A stretch of DNA of 64,000 bases from Paralvinella palmiformis (GCA_025642065.1 JAODUP010000071.1:548001-612000); one strand, 5' to 3'. Counted from the first letter of the stretch, positions 1-12,388 are shown. The notes: generated by a model not told the origin, from the sequence alone. A program made the numbers and translations.

Positions 1-261
1 ACATCCATCCACTAGGCATGGATTTATCCACTTACCTGATATTATCTGTATGATTCAAGTTTTGTTAACTAAATTAATATTCTGTTTAACATCCTTAATA
101 CCCACATGAAATTTGGTTTAGAACTGGGCCATGTCTATTCCCATGCAGTAAATGCAACTAAAAGGAGTTAAAACTATATTGCCATTTTGTGCCAAATTAT
201 TTATTAAACTCTCCTCACACACAGTCACTTACTACTTAACATCATACATCTTGTAATGTAG

Positions 262-3200
262 CCTGGTAAACTGTTGCCATCAGCTCATGCAATCGAGAGA
301 GAGTATCGTGTGATGAAGGCTGTACAGGCACATGGTGTACCAGTACCTAAGATGTTAGATCTATGCAAAGATGAGAGCTTGCTAGGGACCCCTTTCTTTG
401 TCATGGAGCATGTGGAAGGCAGGCTGTTTAAAGATTTGAAGCTGTCTGGTATGAGTCATGATGAACGCAGAGCTGTCTACTCATCAATGTGTGAGACGTT
501 AGCCAGAATACACTCTGTTGATATAAACAAAGCTGAGCTGGCTGATTATGGCAAGCAAGGTAATGTTCTAAGTAAAACAGATAAGATGTTTAAGTAACTG
601 GGTAATCTAGAATAAAAATTGACAGACATTGCCAACAACTTGGATTCTGAACTATTAGATCATTTTCTAACTAAATGTGTAACTACTTACTGAGCTGGTA
701 GTTCATTGGTTAAATAATCTTGCTTTTAATTGACACAAATAGCTTTTATGTGCAGTATTTATAGTCTAGATTCAGTCTGGGCTGAGTCTAAAACATTAAT
801 TAATAAATTCCTTTTTGCTAACAGGAAGCTATATGAAGCGTAATTTTATTCATTGGACAAAGCAATATGAAGCAAGTAAGACACATGAGATTGCCTCAAT
901 GGACAAATTAAGGGATTGGCTTCAACAACGTATTCCCCAACATGAGAAGTGTACTCTGATTCATGGTGATTACAGGTAATGAGTAGATGATTTCGTTCTT
1001 CCTTTGGCATGACATAATACCAACATCCGAATTCAGATGTATGTGGATTTAGCATTATGTTTATACCTCATTTAAGCTTGTCAAGTTAAATAGTTGATAT
1101 TAAAATAAGATATGCATCATAATTGGACAATTTCCAGATGTCCATCAGTAATATGTTATATATGAGTAACTGAATACTTTGTTTTCTGTCAGGTTAGATA
1201 ACCTTATTTATCATCCAACTAAACCTGAAGTGGTGGCTGTTATAGATTGGGAGTTATCCACACTTGGTGATCCTATCAGTGATCTGGCTAACAACTGTTT
1301 TTGTTACTACCTTGATGACCACTTCCCATCAGAAACACTACAAAGTTAGTACAGTCATCGTAATTCTGTAGTAAATGTAATTCTCTTCGTCAGAGTATTT
1401 ATGTTCTAAAATGTGATCTGCGTAAAATCATCTTCAAGACTAAGGACACCTTAATAATTACTACAGTTAATGACATACTGAACATACATACTTGTTTGTT
1501 ACATTACAAAATGTTTAATATTCACAGTGTTTGTTTCCTTGAGTGGTCACGATGTTGCAGAACTAGGCATTCCAAGCTTCAACGAATACATTTCTCAGTA
1601 TTACAAGCTATTAAGAATGGCACCCGAAGCTGATCTGAGCTTCTATATGTGCTTTGTATTTTACAGAATTGCATCTATAGCACAAGGGATCTACAAAAGG
1701 TTTTTAATAGGTGTGTATGTTAATATATCACTTTAATATGTAATAAAAAAGTCACACATTTTTGTGCTATAATTATATGCTGGTAGCTTCCTTCCTCACT
1801 ATAATGCAGCAAGCTATGATGCAAAATACTAAATATTGTGAACCATAGTATAGAAGTATATTTGAAATCAGTGAAAAAACACCTAAAAACTGCCATATCT
1901 GAGCATGATTTTCTTTCTTCATAGTTGAGTCACAAAATTATCGAATGAGTGCATGAATATAATAAATATTGTGGAATTACTTAAGATATGACTCTTGCCA
2001 TAATAACATACAAACATGGGCACAAAGAGTTCAAACACAATAAACTTCATGATTCTAAATATGTACATTATTTAGACAAGAGGTTATAGGCTGATGTGTT
2101 AGAGCAGGGGAAAAGATGGGATTCTTCCCTGCTTTCATCATGTAACTCGATGCCTAATGCCTCACTCACTGATTTTCAACTAATACAGTTATACTCTTAT
2201 TTGCAAAAAGCTTACACCAAAATCATATCTCAGTGCAATGTGCTGCATAATTTCATTCTTATTAGCCTTGTTATAGTTAGAGAAGTCTATTTGTATAAGA
2301 AAATAGTGTTTTCTGTAGTTTATTCAATATAACTTTTCTGTGTTGTTAATTACTCTAAATATCAGTGACTTTGTACATTAAGAAAAATTCAACAATCAAT
2401 CATGGGAAATTGTAAATCAGTGACCCAAAGATTATCAGCACACACTCAATTATTGCACACTAACATATGAACTAATGAGCAGTCAGTATAATAGAATATA
2501 GTGCTAACAGTGTGAATATGGCCCTCTTCATAATAATAGACCATTATCCCCACTTTGTCTGTCAAATTCAGAGATCTGAGACCTGATAAGTATATCCCAC
2601 AAGTAAGTCTTTATCTCGGTTCAGTGACTACGTCTGTAGTTTGATTGTATAAGACACTTCTGCAGACATTTACCTCCTGAATTAGAACTTGCCCAAAATT
2701 ATTGAGTAAGCATGTGAGTAAGTGCTTTTTCTGGCCTCGACACTGCCTAAACTTGTGACTCTCAGAAAACATCCTACAGATACAGGTGTCAGCTGGATTT
2801 GAAATCTCACCTATAATAAACACCTCACAGCTAACATGAGAGTAAACCAATGATACTTGTACAGAATATTGTGTCATTTTCTTCTCAAAATTTGTCTATG
2901 ATATGTTCTCTTCTTCCAGTATAAATTATGATTCTGCAGTAGCATATCATATATTGGGAATCTTTAATGTCCCACTAATCTATCAAGACTGTAGTGTCAT
3001 TTAATTTTGTCAGCCAACTGTGATACACTGTGCTAAGAAATGAATCATTGAATTGATTAGGAAAAATTGCTACATTTTGGGAATTTTCAACCCATGACCC
3101 TTGGCATTATTGAAACCTCAGAGGTCACCCATCAAAGAAACCAAAATCGTGATGGAATCAGTTTTAAGTACACTATATTCATGAGAAATATAAATAACCA

Positions 3201-4460
3201 GAGATTTCCTAATTTTATATTTAACATACTGCATAGTTTTGTTTATATTTAGGCTGGCTTAGTTAAGTACACACAAGCTCATCATATCCTGAAATGACTT
3301 TTATGGTTAGTGTGCATATGAATGGGAGGCACTGGCCACAGCTGACCCAGATGTCTCTTTTTTTGAAAAAATGATTATCATGGAATAAAAAATATATTCA
3401 TAAAATAATAACCTACTGGAATATTCACAAATATCTTGTGTGATTAAAGTACCTGCCAAATACCTTAAATTAAAGGTCTGTTATAATTTGTAAGGGTGCT
3501 TCTCTTTTGGTATACAACTTAGTCTGCTAAACAAAAACTTCATAAGATATTTTGAGAAAAGAAAGCTGATTTTATTTTCTACTTGCAGTCTAGACACAAC
3601 ATTCCAGACAAACTGAGACATTGTCATTCAATTAATAGTAATGGGATCATTCTGTTATTTGGTAAAAGCTTAGTTGTCTGACTAAACATATTTGTTTATC
3701 TCCCCATAGAGTGAAGAAGACATAATAAAATTACATACGTAACTTCAGTTCCTAGGTTATTATGGTGTGATCTCCATTACGTCAGACTGACCATATTTAG
3801 ATAGCATCTGATATCAGCTGACAGATATGCCAAAGTAAATGTTTCTTTTTATTCCAAACAGGGCAAGCAAGTTCGCCAAGTGCTGAAGCAACTGGATTGC
3901 TGGCCTCTACCGTTGCTGATATTGGTTGGAAGATTGCATGCAATAGTGAGATTCCACCAAATCCTACAACTGGTGAGATGGTTAACAGCCAAGGTAGTAA
4001 CCGTGGTTACTGCACTCTGTCTTCCACGAGAAGGAGAACACCATCCAGAGTAGAAGCAAAAGGTTCGTTAAATGTGCAGAACTATTCAACCTCCAAAGAA
4101 AGGGATATTCCAGGTGAGTATTTCTATTATTGTTTTTTTACAGTGATGGGAAATTTTAAATCGCTAATCAGTATGAGATATGTTTATTGGACAATTAATT
4201 AATGCATTTAGACTTTGTTTGTGTGGATTTTTGATGTCACCTTCCTGACTGACAACATTCATATGTCAGTGTCTTATGTTCAGTCTCCAAAATGTATTTG
4301 ACAGCCATTATCATGTAGACCTGAAAGCTCAATAGCAATTAATCATTATAACTGAGTACACTGTATAGTTATAGCTGCTAGCTATGTGTGTGTCTGTCCA
4401 TATACATGTGTTTGTCTTTGGTTAGTCTTGTTTATGTATATCTAATTGTGAGGAGAGACT

Positions 4461-4496
<36 letters not shown>

Positions 4497-7400
4497 GACA
4501 AACACACTGTGTGTGTGTGTGTGTGTGTGTGTGCTGTGGTTGAGCTGAAATACCAAGAAGGTTATCACTGCAGCATGTCTGACCCTTAGATGATTATTTT
4601 TCATTTTATTATTTAATTATCAAAATGTATAAAAACATACACACACATGCTTCCATGCACACAGACACACACACACACGGGGAAGATTAAACTATAGCAC
4701 ATATCTGCATAATATCACTGACATATAATCAAGAGCACTAGATTTCATGCAACTCTCCAGCATAATTAAAACATCTTAATTTAGGAAAATTTTAATTTTC
4801 TTTGAACATTAATATTTATGTCCTGTGTTATTATTTAAAAGAATGAGAAAGTAGCAGTATTTAATATAGATAGGAATTAAGTAGAGCTGAAAATAATAAG
4901 TAAATTCACCAGAAAGCTATGATGTGTACTGCATGTGTTTATAGTGGCATGGAAATCATATATCCAACAATTGAATGCCTGTGTTGCCATTCATGATATA
5001 ATTCATATAATGTAATGTATAATGTTAAATAATTGTATATTCATGGGTTTGCTTGCTTGTATCTCGGGAAGAATCCACAAGTTGTCACTCGATCAGCACA
5101 GCATCTATGTTGGGAGTGGATTAGACTCCTCCCCCACCACTCACAGTGGAACGGTATGGAAAGATGGAGCTGAAATAGCCTGAGGGTGGTCACTACCAGA
5201 GTGTATTACGTCCTCATGGGTCTTTAATGTACTTCCTTTTTTAAATTAATTCAGTGGAGATAGTAGCTCCATTTAATGTGGCTAGCCACTCACAGTGCCG
5301 TAAGCAGAGAAATTAATCTCTAGAAAGGTTTTGACCTCTTGTTGGGATCGAACGTGTGACCCTTGGCACCAAGTGCTTAACTGCTAGACCATGGGTGATG
5401 AGATTATATTGGTATCATTGGTCTCTTTTCAGGATGTTTACCTCTGTCAGTGTCGGCTCTTTCACCAAGAGCTCAAGATTATTACAAGAAAGTGAAGGAG
5501 TTAATATGCAAAGAGATAATCCCAAGAGAAAAGGAATTTTATGACTTTGCTGTGAATCCTGATAATAAATGGAAAATTCATCCCGTGCTTGAAGAACTTA
5601 AGGTAAAATATTTGATAATTGTATATGCATTATTGTCTTCTACTAGTTCTAGTATCTGTAAAAAAGCCAAAAATAAAGGGATTTTTAAATTGAATGTATA
5701 CGTTTGAATAGCAATTTCTGAGTGTTGTCATTAAAATATTACACTTTTAACTGGGACTTACTGTCAAGCATACTAATAGATGCAGTTCTGTCTAGTTCCA
5801 TACTAGAATGACTAATACTAGTTTTGTTGACATGAACAGTGAATCATTACCAGAAAATTAAATACATAACCAAACTGACATTCATGAAGAAGTAAGTATC
5901 CACACAAAGAACAATTATTTAGGTGATACAATATTTAGCATTATTATTGAACAGGAAAAAGCTAAATCACAAGGTTTATGGAACTTATTCCTGCCTGTTG
6001 ATAGTGATCCGGAAGGTATGTGGGGACCACAGCTGACTAATGTGGAATATGCTTATATATGTGAGGAAATGGGTAGATGCCCTGTCTCACCAGAGGTAAG
6101 ATGAGTTCCTATTTCTAAACATATCTCCAGTCATGACCACCCATATGGTTCTGGGTGTGACTGTATAGTAATGAGTTTATTTTTGTTAGTTTTCAGATTT
6201 CTGTTTCCCTTTTAGTAGTTATGCAGGTTATTTAGTCAGATACTATTGCCAGTAACTGTGGCTTAAAGGGATAGTTCACCCTCAGATAATATTTCTTAAA
6301 TATGTAATGCTTAGAATAGTACCCAAAAATTCCACAATAATAATCACAAATATACCTGATATCATAGATATAGGGGAATAATCCAAATTACTGGAGAGCT
6401 GCCATTATGGTTGTGCCGGATGCCAGATTTAAAGACAGGAAGAAGAAAAGTCAAGTGCTCTGATGTCACTTGGACCAGGAGTACAGAGAGTTCACATAGA
6501 CACCAGTTAGGGTTCCCGGTTCTCCTCGCACTTTCTTCGATGATTCTGCTTTTTTTTGAAACAATCAGAATAATCCTCATCTTGTAATGATTCCTCTGGC
6601 TCAGACTGATATGGTTGTGTGTTATTCATGGCATAGTTTTAACAAGATTATTTAGTTTTGTTCTGGAATTATTCCTAGCTAACACTTGTTTACGTGCTTT
6701 TGTATGGGCTCTACAGACTTCCAGTCAAACTGTTGTGTTCAAGTGATGTCAGAATTCAGCAGCTACTGGGCTCTGTCTAGCCTCAAAATGGCGGCACCCA
6801 CAGTCCATTAAAAGTCGATTAATCAGCACTTTGAACTGGATTATTTAATATGTGGGTTATCATTTTCACATTTGACATCAATTATGATATTTCTAAACAT
6901 AACTATATTAGTCCTGAAAATTTGAAATAAAGGTGAACTGTTCCTTTAAGTCATATGGTGATTATGTATTTAGTATTGCAGCTCCCACTTTGTGGAAAAG
7001 GTTGTGAAGTGGATATTAGAAATGCATCATATCTAGAAAAGATTAAATCTGTTCTGAAAAATCCCCTTTTCAAAGTTGATTTCACTGATAATTAAAAATT
7101 ATCATTCAAATGTCTTCTTGGGTTTTATGTATAAATTGTTTGGGGTATCACTGTACAGGACCTTTGAAATACTCCTGCTAGTTGGGGAACTTTATTAAAT
7201 ATACATTATTATGTTCTTATTATTATTATTAATTATGTAATTTTTCATATTTTTCCAGGTGTTCAACTGCTCAGCCCCAGACACGGGTAACATGGAAGTA
7301 CTAGTACGTTATGGTACAGAAGAACAAAAACAGAGATGGCTAATTCCACTAATGGAGGGCAAGATCCGATCATGTTTTGGGATGACAGAACCAGATGTTA

Positions 7401-9352
7401 GTGTGCTTAATATAATAACATATACAGTGTTTAATTGCTGGTCAGTCATTATATGGCTCTGGTTAACCTTGACTTCAGATTAATTCTTTACCTTTCAATG
7501 TACCGGTAAGCGATATATGAATGTGGATTATAAACTTAGAACATCATCATTTGAAGTTTTACATGTGATGTATGATCATTTCTTTTATCATAATGTTTAT
7601 CTGTTCTTCAGGTGGCATCTTCAGATGCAACAAATATTCAGGCAGAGATTAAGCATGAAGGCAATGAATATGTAATTAATGGACACAAGTGGTGGACATC
7701 AGGTATGTTGCTGATCATTATGATTCATTGCACAGGATTTGATTTGGATATCACCATGCACTAAATGTAAAGGTTTTTTGTTATATTTTTTAAGTATGAT
7801 AATTGTTTTATGTATGATCTCATTATGTGCCACTAGCTGGATCTCTCAATTTGATTTCAATATTTTCCATCATGATTTCATACAGCATCTTTCCTGAAGC
7901 TTTCTGTACTTGATGTTTGGTTATTTTGGTTATTTATTTCACTGCTTAATCGTTTGGTAGGTGCTATGGATCCTAGGTGTAAGCTGTGTATCTTTATGGG
8001 TAAGACATCTAGTGATGGCCACATTTACAAACAACAAAGTATGATTTTGGTTCCGATGGACACACCTGGCATAAAAATCATCAGACCCCTGACAGTATTT
8101 GGATATGATGAGTCACCACGTATGTAAAAAGGAACTGTCTTCATAAAGACTGCCACAAATATCAAGATACTAGCATTGTGTGTGTGTGTGTGTGCATGTG
8201 AATTTGTATATAACATGGCATATCAAAACATCTAAAGCAACTCCCATATTTTTTGATGAAAGCATTATATCTAAAACATGGTTTGGAATAGTGTTGGTGT
8301 TCTATTTTACAAGATCATAATTGGCTATAATCCCTGTCATGTTTATTTCAGATGGTCATGCTGACATATTATTTGAGAACGTTCGAGTCCCAGAATCCAA
8401 TCTGTTGCTTGGTGAAGGATGTGGTTTTGAGATAGCCCAAGGCAGACTAGGACCTGGCCGTGTACATCACTGCATGAGACTGATAGGTCTAGCTGAGAGA
8501 GCTCTACAGATTATGGTCGACAGGGTATGTTACATGTAAAATAAATTGTTATGCTTCACCTGTTGGCATCTTTAAATACATTACATTGTGTTTTCTTGCT
8601 TGCAGGTACAAAATCGGGTGGCTTTTGGCAAGCCATTATCTGAACAGGGCAGCATACAGCAGGACATTGCAAGGTCTCGTATCGAAATAGACCAGTGTCG
8701 TCTGCTTGTGCTAAAAGCAGCACACATGATGGATACTGTGGGGAATAAGGTCAGTTCATTATGATTTACTATTTAGTGACTGATAACTTCAGTCAAAAAT
8801 CCACATTTATAAAAATATGGAATTTGGTACAGCTAATTAAAGTATAATGGATTAGACCTAGAAAAATTTCTTAAATCATGTTTTGAACTGACAGGATATA
8901 AAGTTATATTAAGTTACTGTGATATTGATATATTTTCAGGTGGCTGCACCAGATTTGGCCATGATTAAAGTTGCGGTGCCTAATATGGCCCAGACAGTGA
9001 TTGATCGAGCAATACAGGTGAGCTGATAGATATATGCAGTAGATGTACAAGGAATAGTTTATGACTTTGAAATCTTAGTGATTATTTCAAACATAACATA
9101 TTTTAACTTGAATGCACAATCATATTCAATATCATTTTCTGAGTGTATATGCACTGTGAAGGTATTTGTAAGTTCGTTCTTCAATTCTGGTCTTTTCAGT
9201 CTTGTGGAGCTTTAGGTGTATCACAGGATGTGCCATTAGCTCTGTATTTCACCATGGCTCGTTCAATCAGATTAGCAGATGGGCCAGATGAAGTTCACCT
9301 AAAAGCAATATTCAAAATGGAAAGACGGACGCAGAACATGGCAAAGTTGTAA
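262..9352 (+). CDS. ACAD11: ACAD11-type kinase/acyl-CoA dehydrogenase fusion, 5'-partial, 14 exons
   Basis: Exons: 262-559, 825-975, 1193-1344, 1528-1710, 3862-4113, 5433-5602, 5955-6095, 7259-7396, 7612-7702, 7961-8119, 8352-8524, 8606-8749, 8940-9017, 9200-9352 (stop TAA). Phases agree throughout and give 760 residues. The family is about 780 residues in human, so roughly the first 70 residues lie left of the window. The N-terminal half is an aminoglycoside-phosphotransferase-like kinase: the Brenner motif HGD..LDN is split over the 975/1193 junction, and IDWELST follows as the metal-binding aspartate motif. A Ser/Arg-rich linker (exon 5), longer than in vertebrates, leads to the acyl-CoA dehydrogenase half (exons 6-14) with [16 protein letters not shown] and [13 protein letters not shown]. 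The family is reported to degrade 4-hydroxy acids, the kinase phosphorylating and the dehydrogenase half eliminating phosphate. Where MCAD has catalytic Glu in YEG, this protein has LADG, as in vertebrate ACAD11. The C-terminus AKL fits the peroxisomal PTS1 consensus. ACAD10 is the alternative, but no HAD domain is visible in the window. Confidence 0.93.
1711..3861 (+). other. ACAD11 intron, 2.15 kb, nothing recognised
   Basis: This is the longest ACAD11 intron in the window. I see AT-rich sequence with no repeat family shared with the rest of the window and no coding similarity. The short open frames at 2096-2332 and 2611-2877 resemble nothing I know. Confidence 0.6.
4465..4533. repeat. (CT)n followed by (GT)n microsatellites
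   Basis: A CT run (about 4465-4494) is followed after a short spacer by a GT run (about 4508-4533). A weaker CA-rich stretch follows at about 4637-4678. All lie in an ACAD11 intron. Confidence 0.95.
5043..5397 (-). mobile_element. tRNA-headed SINE, family 2, antisense copy
   Basis: Read on the minus strand, it starts with a tRNA-like head (GGTCTAGCAG..., then GGTTCGATCCC-like B-box sequence at about 5345-5355). The body contains TTAATTTCTCTGC and a CACTCTGG..GTGACCACCCTC segment, and it ends in AAGCAAGC-type tail repeats. The same body in the same order is found at 21404-21740 (+), and its 3' half recurs at 44612-44731 (-). The copy lies in an ACAD11 intron and its head stops only about 36 bp before the acceptor of the exon at 5433. 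Boundaries are approximate. Confidence 0.8.
6228..7240 (+). mobile_element. L2-like LINE 3' relic, split by a MITE
   Basis: Downstream of 6949, the plus strand encodes [18 protein letters not shown] and, after a frameshift, [16 protein letters not shown]. This is the conserved C-terminal tail of L2/CR1-type LINE reverse-transcriptase proteins. About 60 bp later comes a 3' UTR end (TACAGGACCTTTGAA... then TATTATTATT) that matches the minus-strand tails at 11290-11350 and 11041-11110. The coding part continues to the left of the MITE (about 6228-6262, encoding LVRYYCQ, stop, LWLK). The relic contains a stop and a frameshift and is dead. Confidence 0.75.
6263..6949 (+). mobile_element. TTAA-flanked MITE, copy 1 (family M)
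   Basis: The element is bounded by TTAA on both sides (6263-6266 and 6946-6949). Its terminal inverted repeats are AGGGATAGTTCACC at the left and the complement of GGTGAACTGTTCCT at the right. A second copy in opposite orientation is at 10060-10657, and a right-end fragment is at about 51250-51298. TTAA duplication is the hallmark of piggyBac-type insertion. No transposase is encoded. The copy sits inside the LINE relic in an ACAD11 intron. Confidence 0.88.
8177..8194. repeat. (TG)n microsatellite
   Basis: A short TG run in the intron after the ACAD11 exon ending at 8119. Confidence 0.85.
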
Positions 9353-9944
9353 ATGATATATTTCACAACATAACCGAGTCTAGATTATTTTCACAAATTG
9401 TGATTCTGGTAGAATTTAATGTTTACTAAACCAGTAAGTAGTTTGTTGATGGTCTTACTTTAAGTGGTTTATATCCAACAAACTGCTAATATAAAACTTG
9501 TCAGATATAAGCATTTCAGCTGATTATAAGGGTCTCAAACAAACATTAAGTTGTTGAAATGCTAATTTACTATATGTAAATTTATATTTAATAATAATGA
9601 AAAGTGTGATAAAATTAAATTAAAATAAATGTGTGTGTATGTATACACATTGATGTGTGTGTGTATGTGTGTGTTACTTAACTATATCTTGTCATTGATG
9701 ATTCAATTCTAAAATCAATAGTATGATGATATACACCTTAACAGTTTAATGTAATGAAAGTGCTCCATTTAAATTAAATAATTAACAAAATTTGTATATT
9801 TGATCTGTTGATGTGAATGTGCATAGAAATATTATACATGTGCAAATGTAGAATTTCTTATTCAAAGAACTTCAGCAAAACAAATCTTCAGTATTCGCAA
9901 ACCACACACCTTCAAAGATCAATAACATTTGTATTTAATATCTG

Positions 9945-9950
9945 AATAAA
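9945..9950 (+). terminator. Candidate ACAD11 poly(A) signal
   Basis: An AATAAA hexamer about 590 bp after the ACAD11 stop and before the MITE at 10060. An earlier AATAAA (about 9624-9629) is an equal alternative. No transcript evidence is available from sequence alone. Confidence 0.4.
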
Positions 9951-10059
9951 GCTTAGCAGACATGAGGTATTGGTATTCATTATTTGTACTTAAGTGCTTT
10001 CAAATTCAATTTCCACAGAATTCAACCATATTCATATTTTCTTTCATCAAAAATAAATA

Positions 10060-10657
10060 TTAAAGGGATAGTCCACTTTCATTTCAAACTTTCAGGGCCA
10101 ATACAGCTATGTTCACAAATATCATAAATGATGTCAAAATGTGAAAATGATCACCCACATATTAAATTAACCACTTCAAAGTGCTGATTAAATCGACTTT
10201 TAATGGACTGTGGGCGCCACCATTTTGAAGCATGACAAAGACTGGAATGCTGATGTCACTTGAACCCAGCAGTTTGACCTGAAGTCTGTAGAGTCCGTAC
10301 AAAAGCATGTAAACAAATGTAAGCAAAGAATTATTCCAGAACAAAACACAATTGAGCCAGAAGCAACCTTAGAAGAGGAAGATGATTAAAAATGGCTCAG
10401 ATATTAACACTCAAGAGTAACTATAATCTGTGTCCGTCTAGGGGGATCATGTGACGTCAGAGCATTTGAGTTTTCTCCTTTCCGCCTTTGAATTTGGGTT
10501 CTGGTGCAGCCGTAATAGTGGCCCTTCAGTAATTGGATTATTTCTCTACATCTATGATATCAGGTATATTTTGTGATTATTATGGTGGAATGTTTGGTTC
10601 TAAGCATTACCGGTACATATTTAAGAAATATTTTCTGAGGGTGAACTGTCCCTTTAA
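10060..10657 (-). mobile_element. TTAA-flanked MITE, copy 2 (family M), inverted relative to copy 1
   Basis: TTAA at 10060-10063 and 10654-10657 encloses inverted termini AGGGATAGTCCAC at the left and GTGAACTGTCCCT at the right. Its right part, read on the minus strand, matches the left part of copy 1 over about 200 bp (TTCCACCATAATAATCACAA and onward), and its left part matches copy 1's right part. It is about 90 bp shorter than copy 1. It lies in the 3' flank of ACAD11. Confidence 0.88.
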
Positions 10658-11040
10658 GTCTCCATTTTTATTAGAATAAATTTTAAAACTACTGGTATTT
10701 GATAACTCCATTCATAAATATAATTTGTTTCCATTTAATACTGGTGGATGATAACTACATTAATCAAATAGTGTAACTACTATTTGTCAATTGGCATATT
10801 ATTTGTTTTTCTATCCGAAGATTATTTTGAAAATCATGATTTCATGGTATAAATTCATACCCACACAGATGCAATGTCATTACTCCTCTTTCATGAAGCC
10901 AACTAGTAAAAGAAATTAGTGGGTTTGTGTATGGGTTGTCTGAAAGTAGAGCATACTATGCAACTTAAATTGGTTAACAAAATGATAAACATGTAATTAT
11001 TAAAATGTATGGATCATGTCAAACAAACACATATAAGAAA
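10658..11040. other. Intergenic spacer, nothing recognised
   Basis: AT-rich sequence between the MITE and the first LINE tail. No coding, RNA or repeat signal is seen. Confidence 0.6.
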
Positions 11041-11170
11041 ATAATAATAATAATGTATGCCATTACTAGCAGGAGCCGTTCAAATGTGTTGTAGAGTGAT
11101 AGCCCAAATAATATGTCTGTAAAAACCTAATAAGGAATTTGAACAATATTTTTTTTTTATCATGAACAGG
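11041..11170 (-). mobile_element. L2-like LINE 3' tail, severely 5'-truncated copy
   Basis: On the minus strand the segment contains GGCTCCTGCTAGTAATGGCA and ends in (ATT)n. It is a direct repeat of the 3' end of the LINE at 11285-12330, including the TTTTTACAGACATATTATT stretch. It represents a second, shorter insertion of the same family, head-to-tail with the first. A short CA run (about 11209-11225) separates them. Confidence 0.75.
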
Positions 11171-11284
11171 TGATTGCTGTATATGTGATATGAACTGAAT
11201 TGAATCAACACACACACACACACACTGGTGGATGTGTGCTATTGGTTTGGCACTTTCTTATTTACATGCATGGAAATTAAGTGT

Positions 11285-12330
11285 GTATGTAATAATTATA
11301 ATAATGTATATTAATTTAATAAATTGCCCTTACTAGCAGGAGCCATTCAAAGGCGCTGTACAAATAATATGTAATATAATAATATGTCTGTAAAAACCCT
11401 GTAAGAAATTTAAACTATATTTATTATTTATCTACAACAGGTGTGTTTTCAGAACAGATTAAAATTTTCAAGAGACAATGCATTTATAATATCTGCTGGC
11501 AACCTATTCCACAAAGTGGGATCTGCAACACTAAATGCACAACCACCATATCACTTAATCTGGGACATGAGTACCTGCAATCATATCCAACTGGATGACC
11601 TGAGTTTCGGGGATAACTTTCTAAAGGACACCAGTTCGCACAGATATTCAGGTGCCATGCCACTGATAGATTTATAGGTTGTTAGTAAAATCTTGAAATA
11701 ACAGGTAGCCAATGTAGTTTTTGAAGAATTATGGTGATCTGATCAAATTTATAAGTATTTGGCACCATGTGAGTTGCACTATTGTGAATTATCCGAAAGT
11801 GATTAATGTTATAATCAGATATGCCATATAACAGGGAATTACAATAGTCTAAACGAGATGTAACAAAAGCATGGACTACAATTACAAGTGCTTCTTGTGT
11901 CAAGAATGCTTTTAAATAGTGAATGTTCTTAAGATGGTAGTAAACAGCATACTGATGTGATATGTTCATACATATTAATATATTTGTCAAAAATAACCAC
12001 TTTTACTGACCCATTAGGTGTAATTAAAGATGCACCCATCTGTAATGCTATTGTTTTTAGACCAGCTATTGTTTTTACACCAGATAACAAAAATTGAACA
12101 TCAGATAAAATTCCATGAGAAAAGTACATTATGATCAATTGTATCAAATGCACCAGACAGGTCAAGAACAAAGGTAATACTAGCTTACCTAATAACATTT
12201 TTCACCCCAACCAAGGTTGTTTCAGTGTTCTAATCACTTTCATATGCAAACTGTAGTGATTCAGTAAGGTTATTATTAACTAAATATTTGTTTAGAGTGA
12301 AAATACTCACGAATGCATTCATAAAAATCT
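11285..12330 (-). pseudogene. Degenerate L2-like LINE reverse transcriptase with 3' tail
   Basis: Read on the minus strand in several broken frames, landmarks occur in family order: a NTETTL segment near 12230, VLDLSGAFDTIDHN near 12160-12120, an internally deleted palm region, then HAFVTSRLDYCNSLLYG (about 11870-11820), KLHWLPV (about 11700), GCAFSVADPTLWNRLPADI (about 11520), and a 3' UTR ending in GGCTCCTGCTAGTAAGGGCA plus a TATTATT tail. These are conserved marks of L2/CR1 clade non-LTR retrotransposons. Stops, frameshifts and a deletion between the DTIDHN and later motifs make it inactive. The open plus-strand frame at 11441-11677 is its antisense shadow. Confidence 0.85.
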
Positions 12331-12382
12331 TCACAAAATTTATATTCACATTTGTATACATGAAAATATGAATTATTTGTAT

Positions 12383-12388
<6 letters not shown>

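Noticed and set aside
11441..11677. 78-codon plus-strand open frame
   Set aside because: It is the antisense of the LINE C-terminal region (AFSVADPTLWNRLP on the minus strand).
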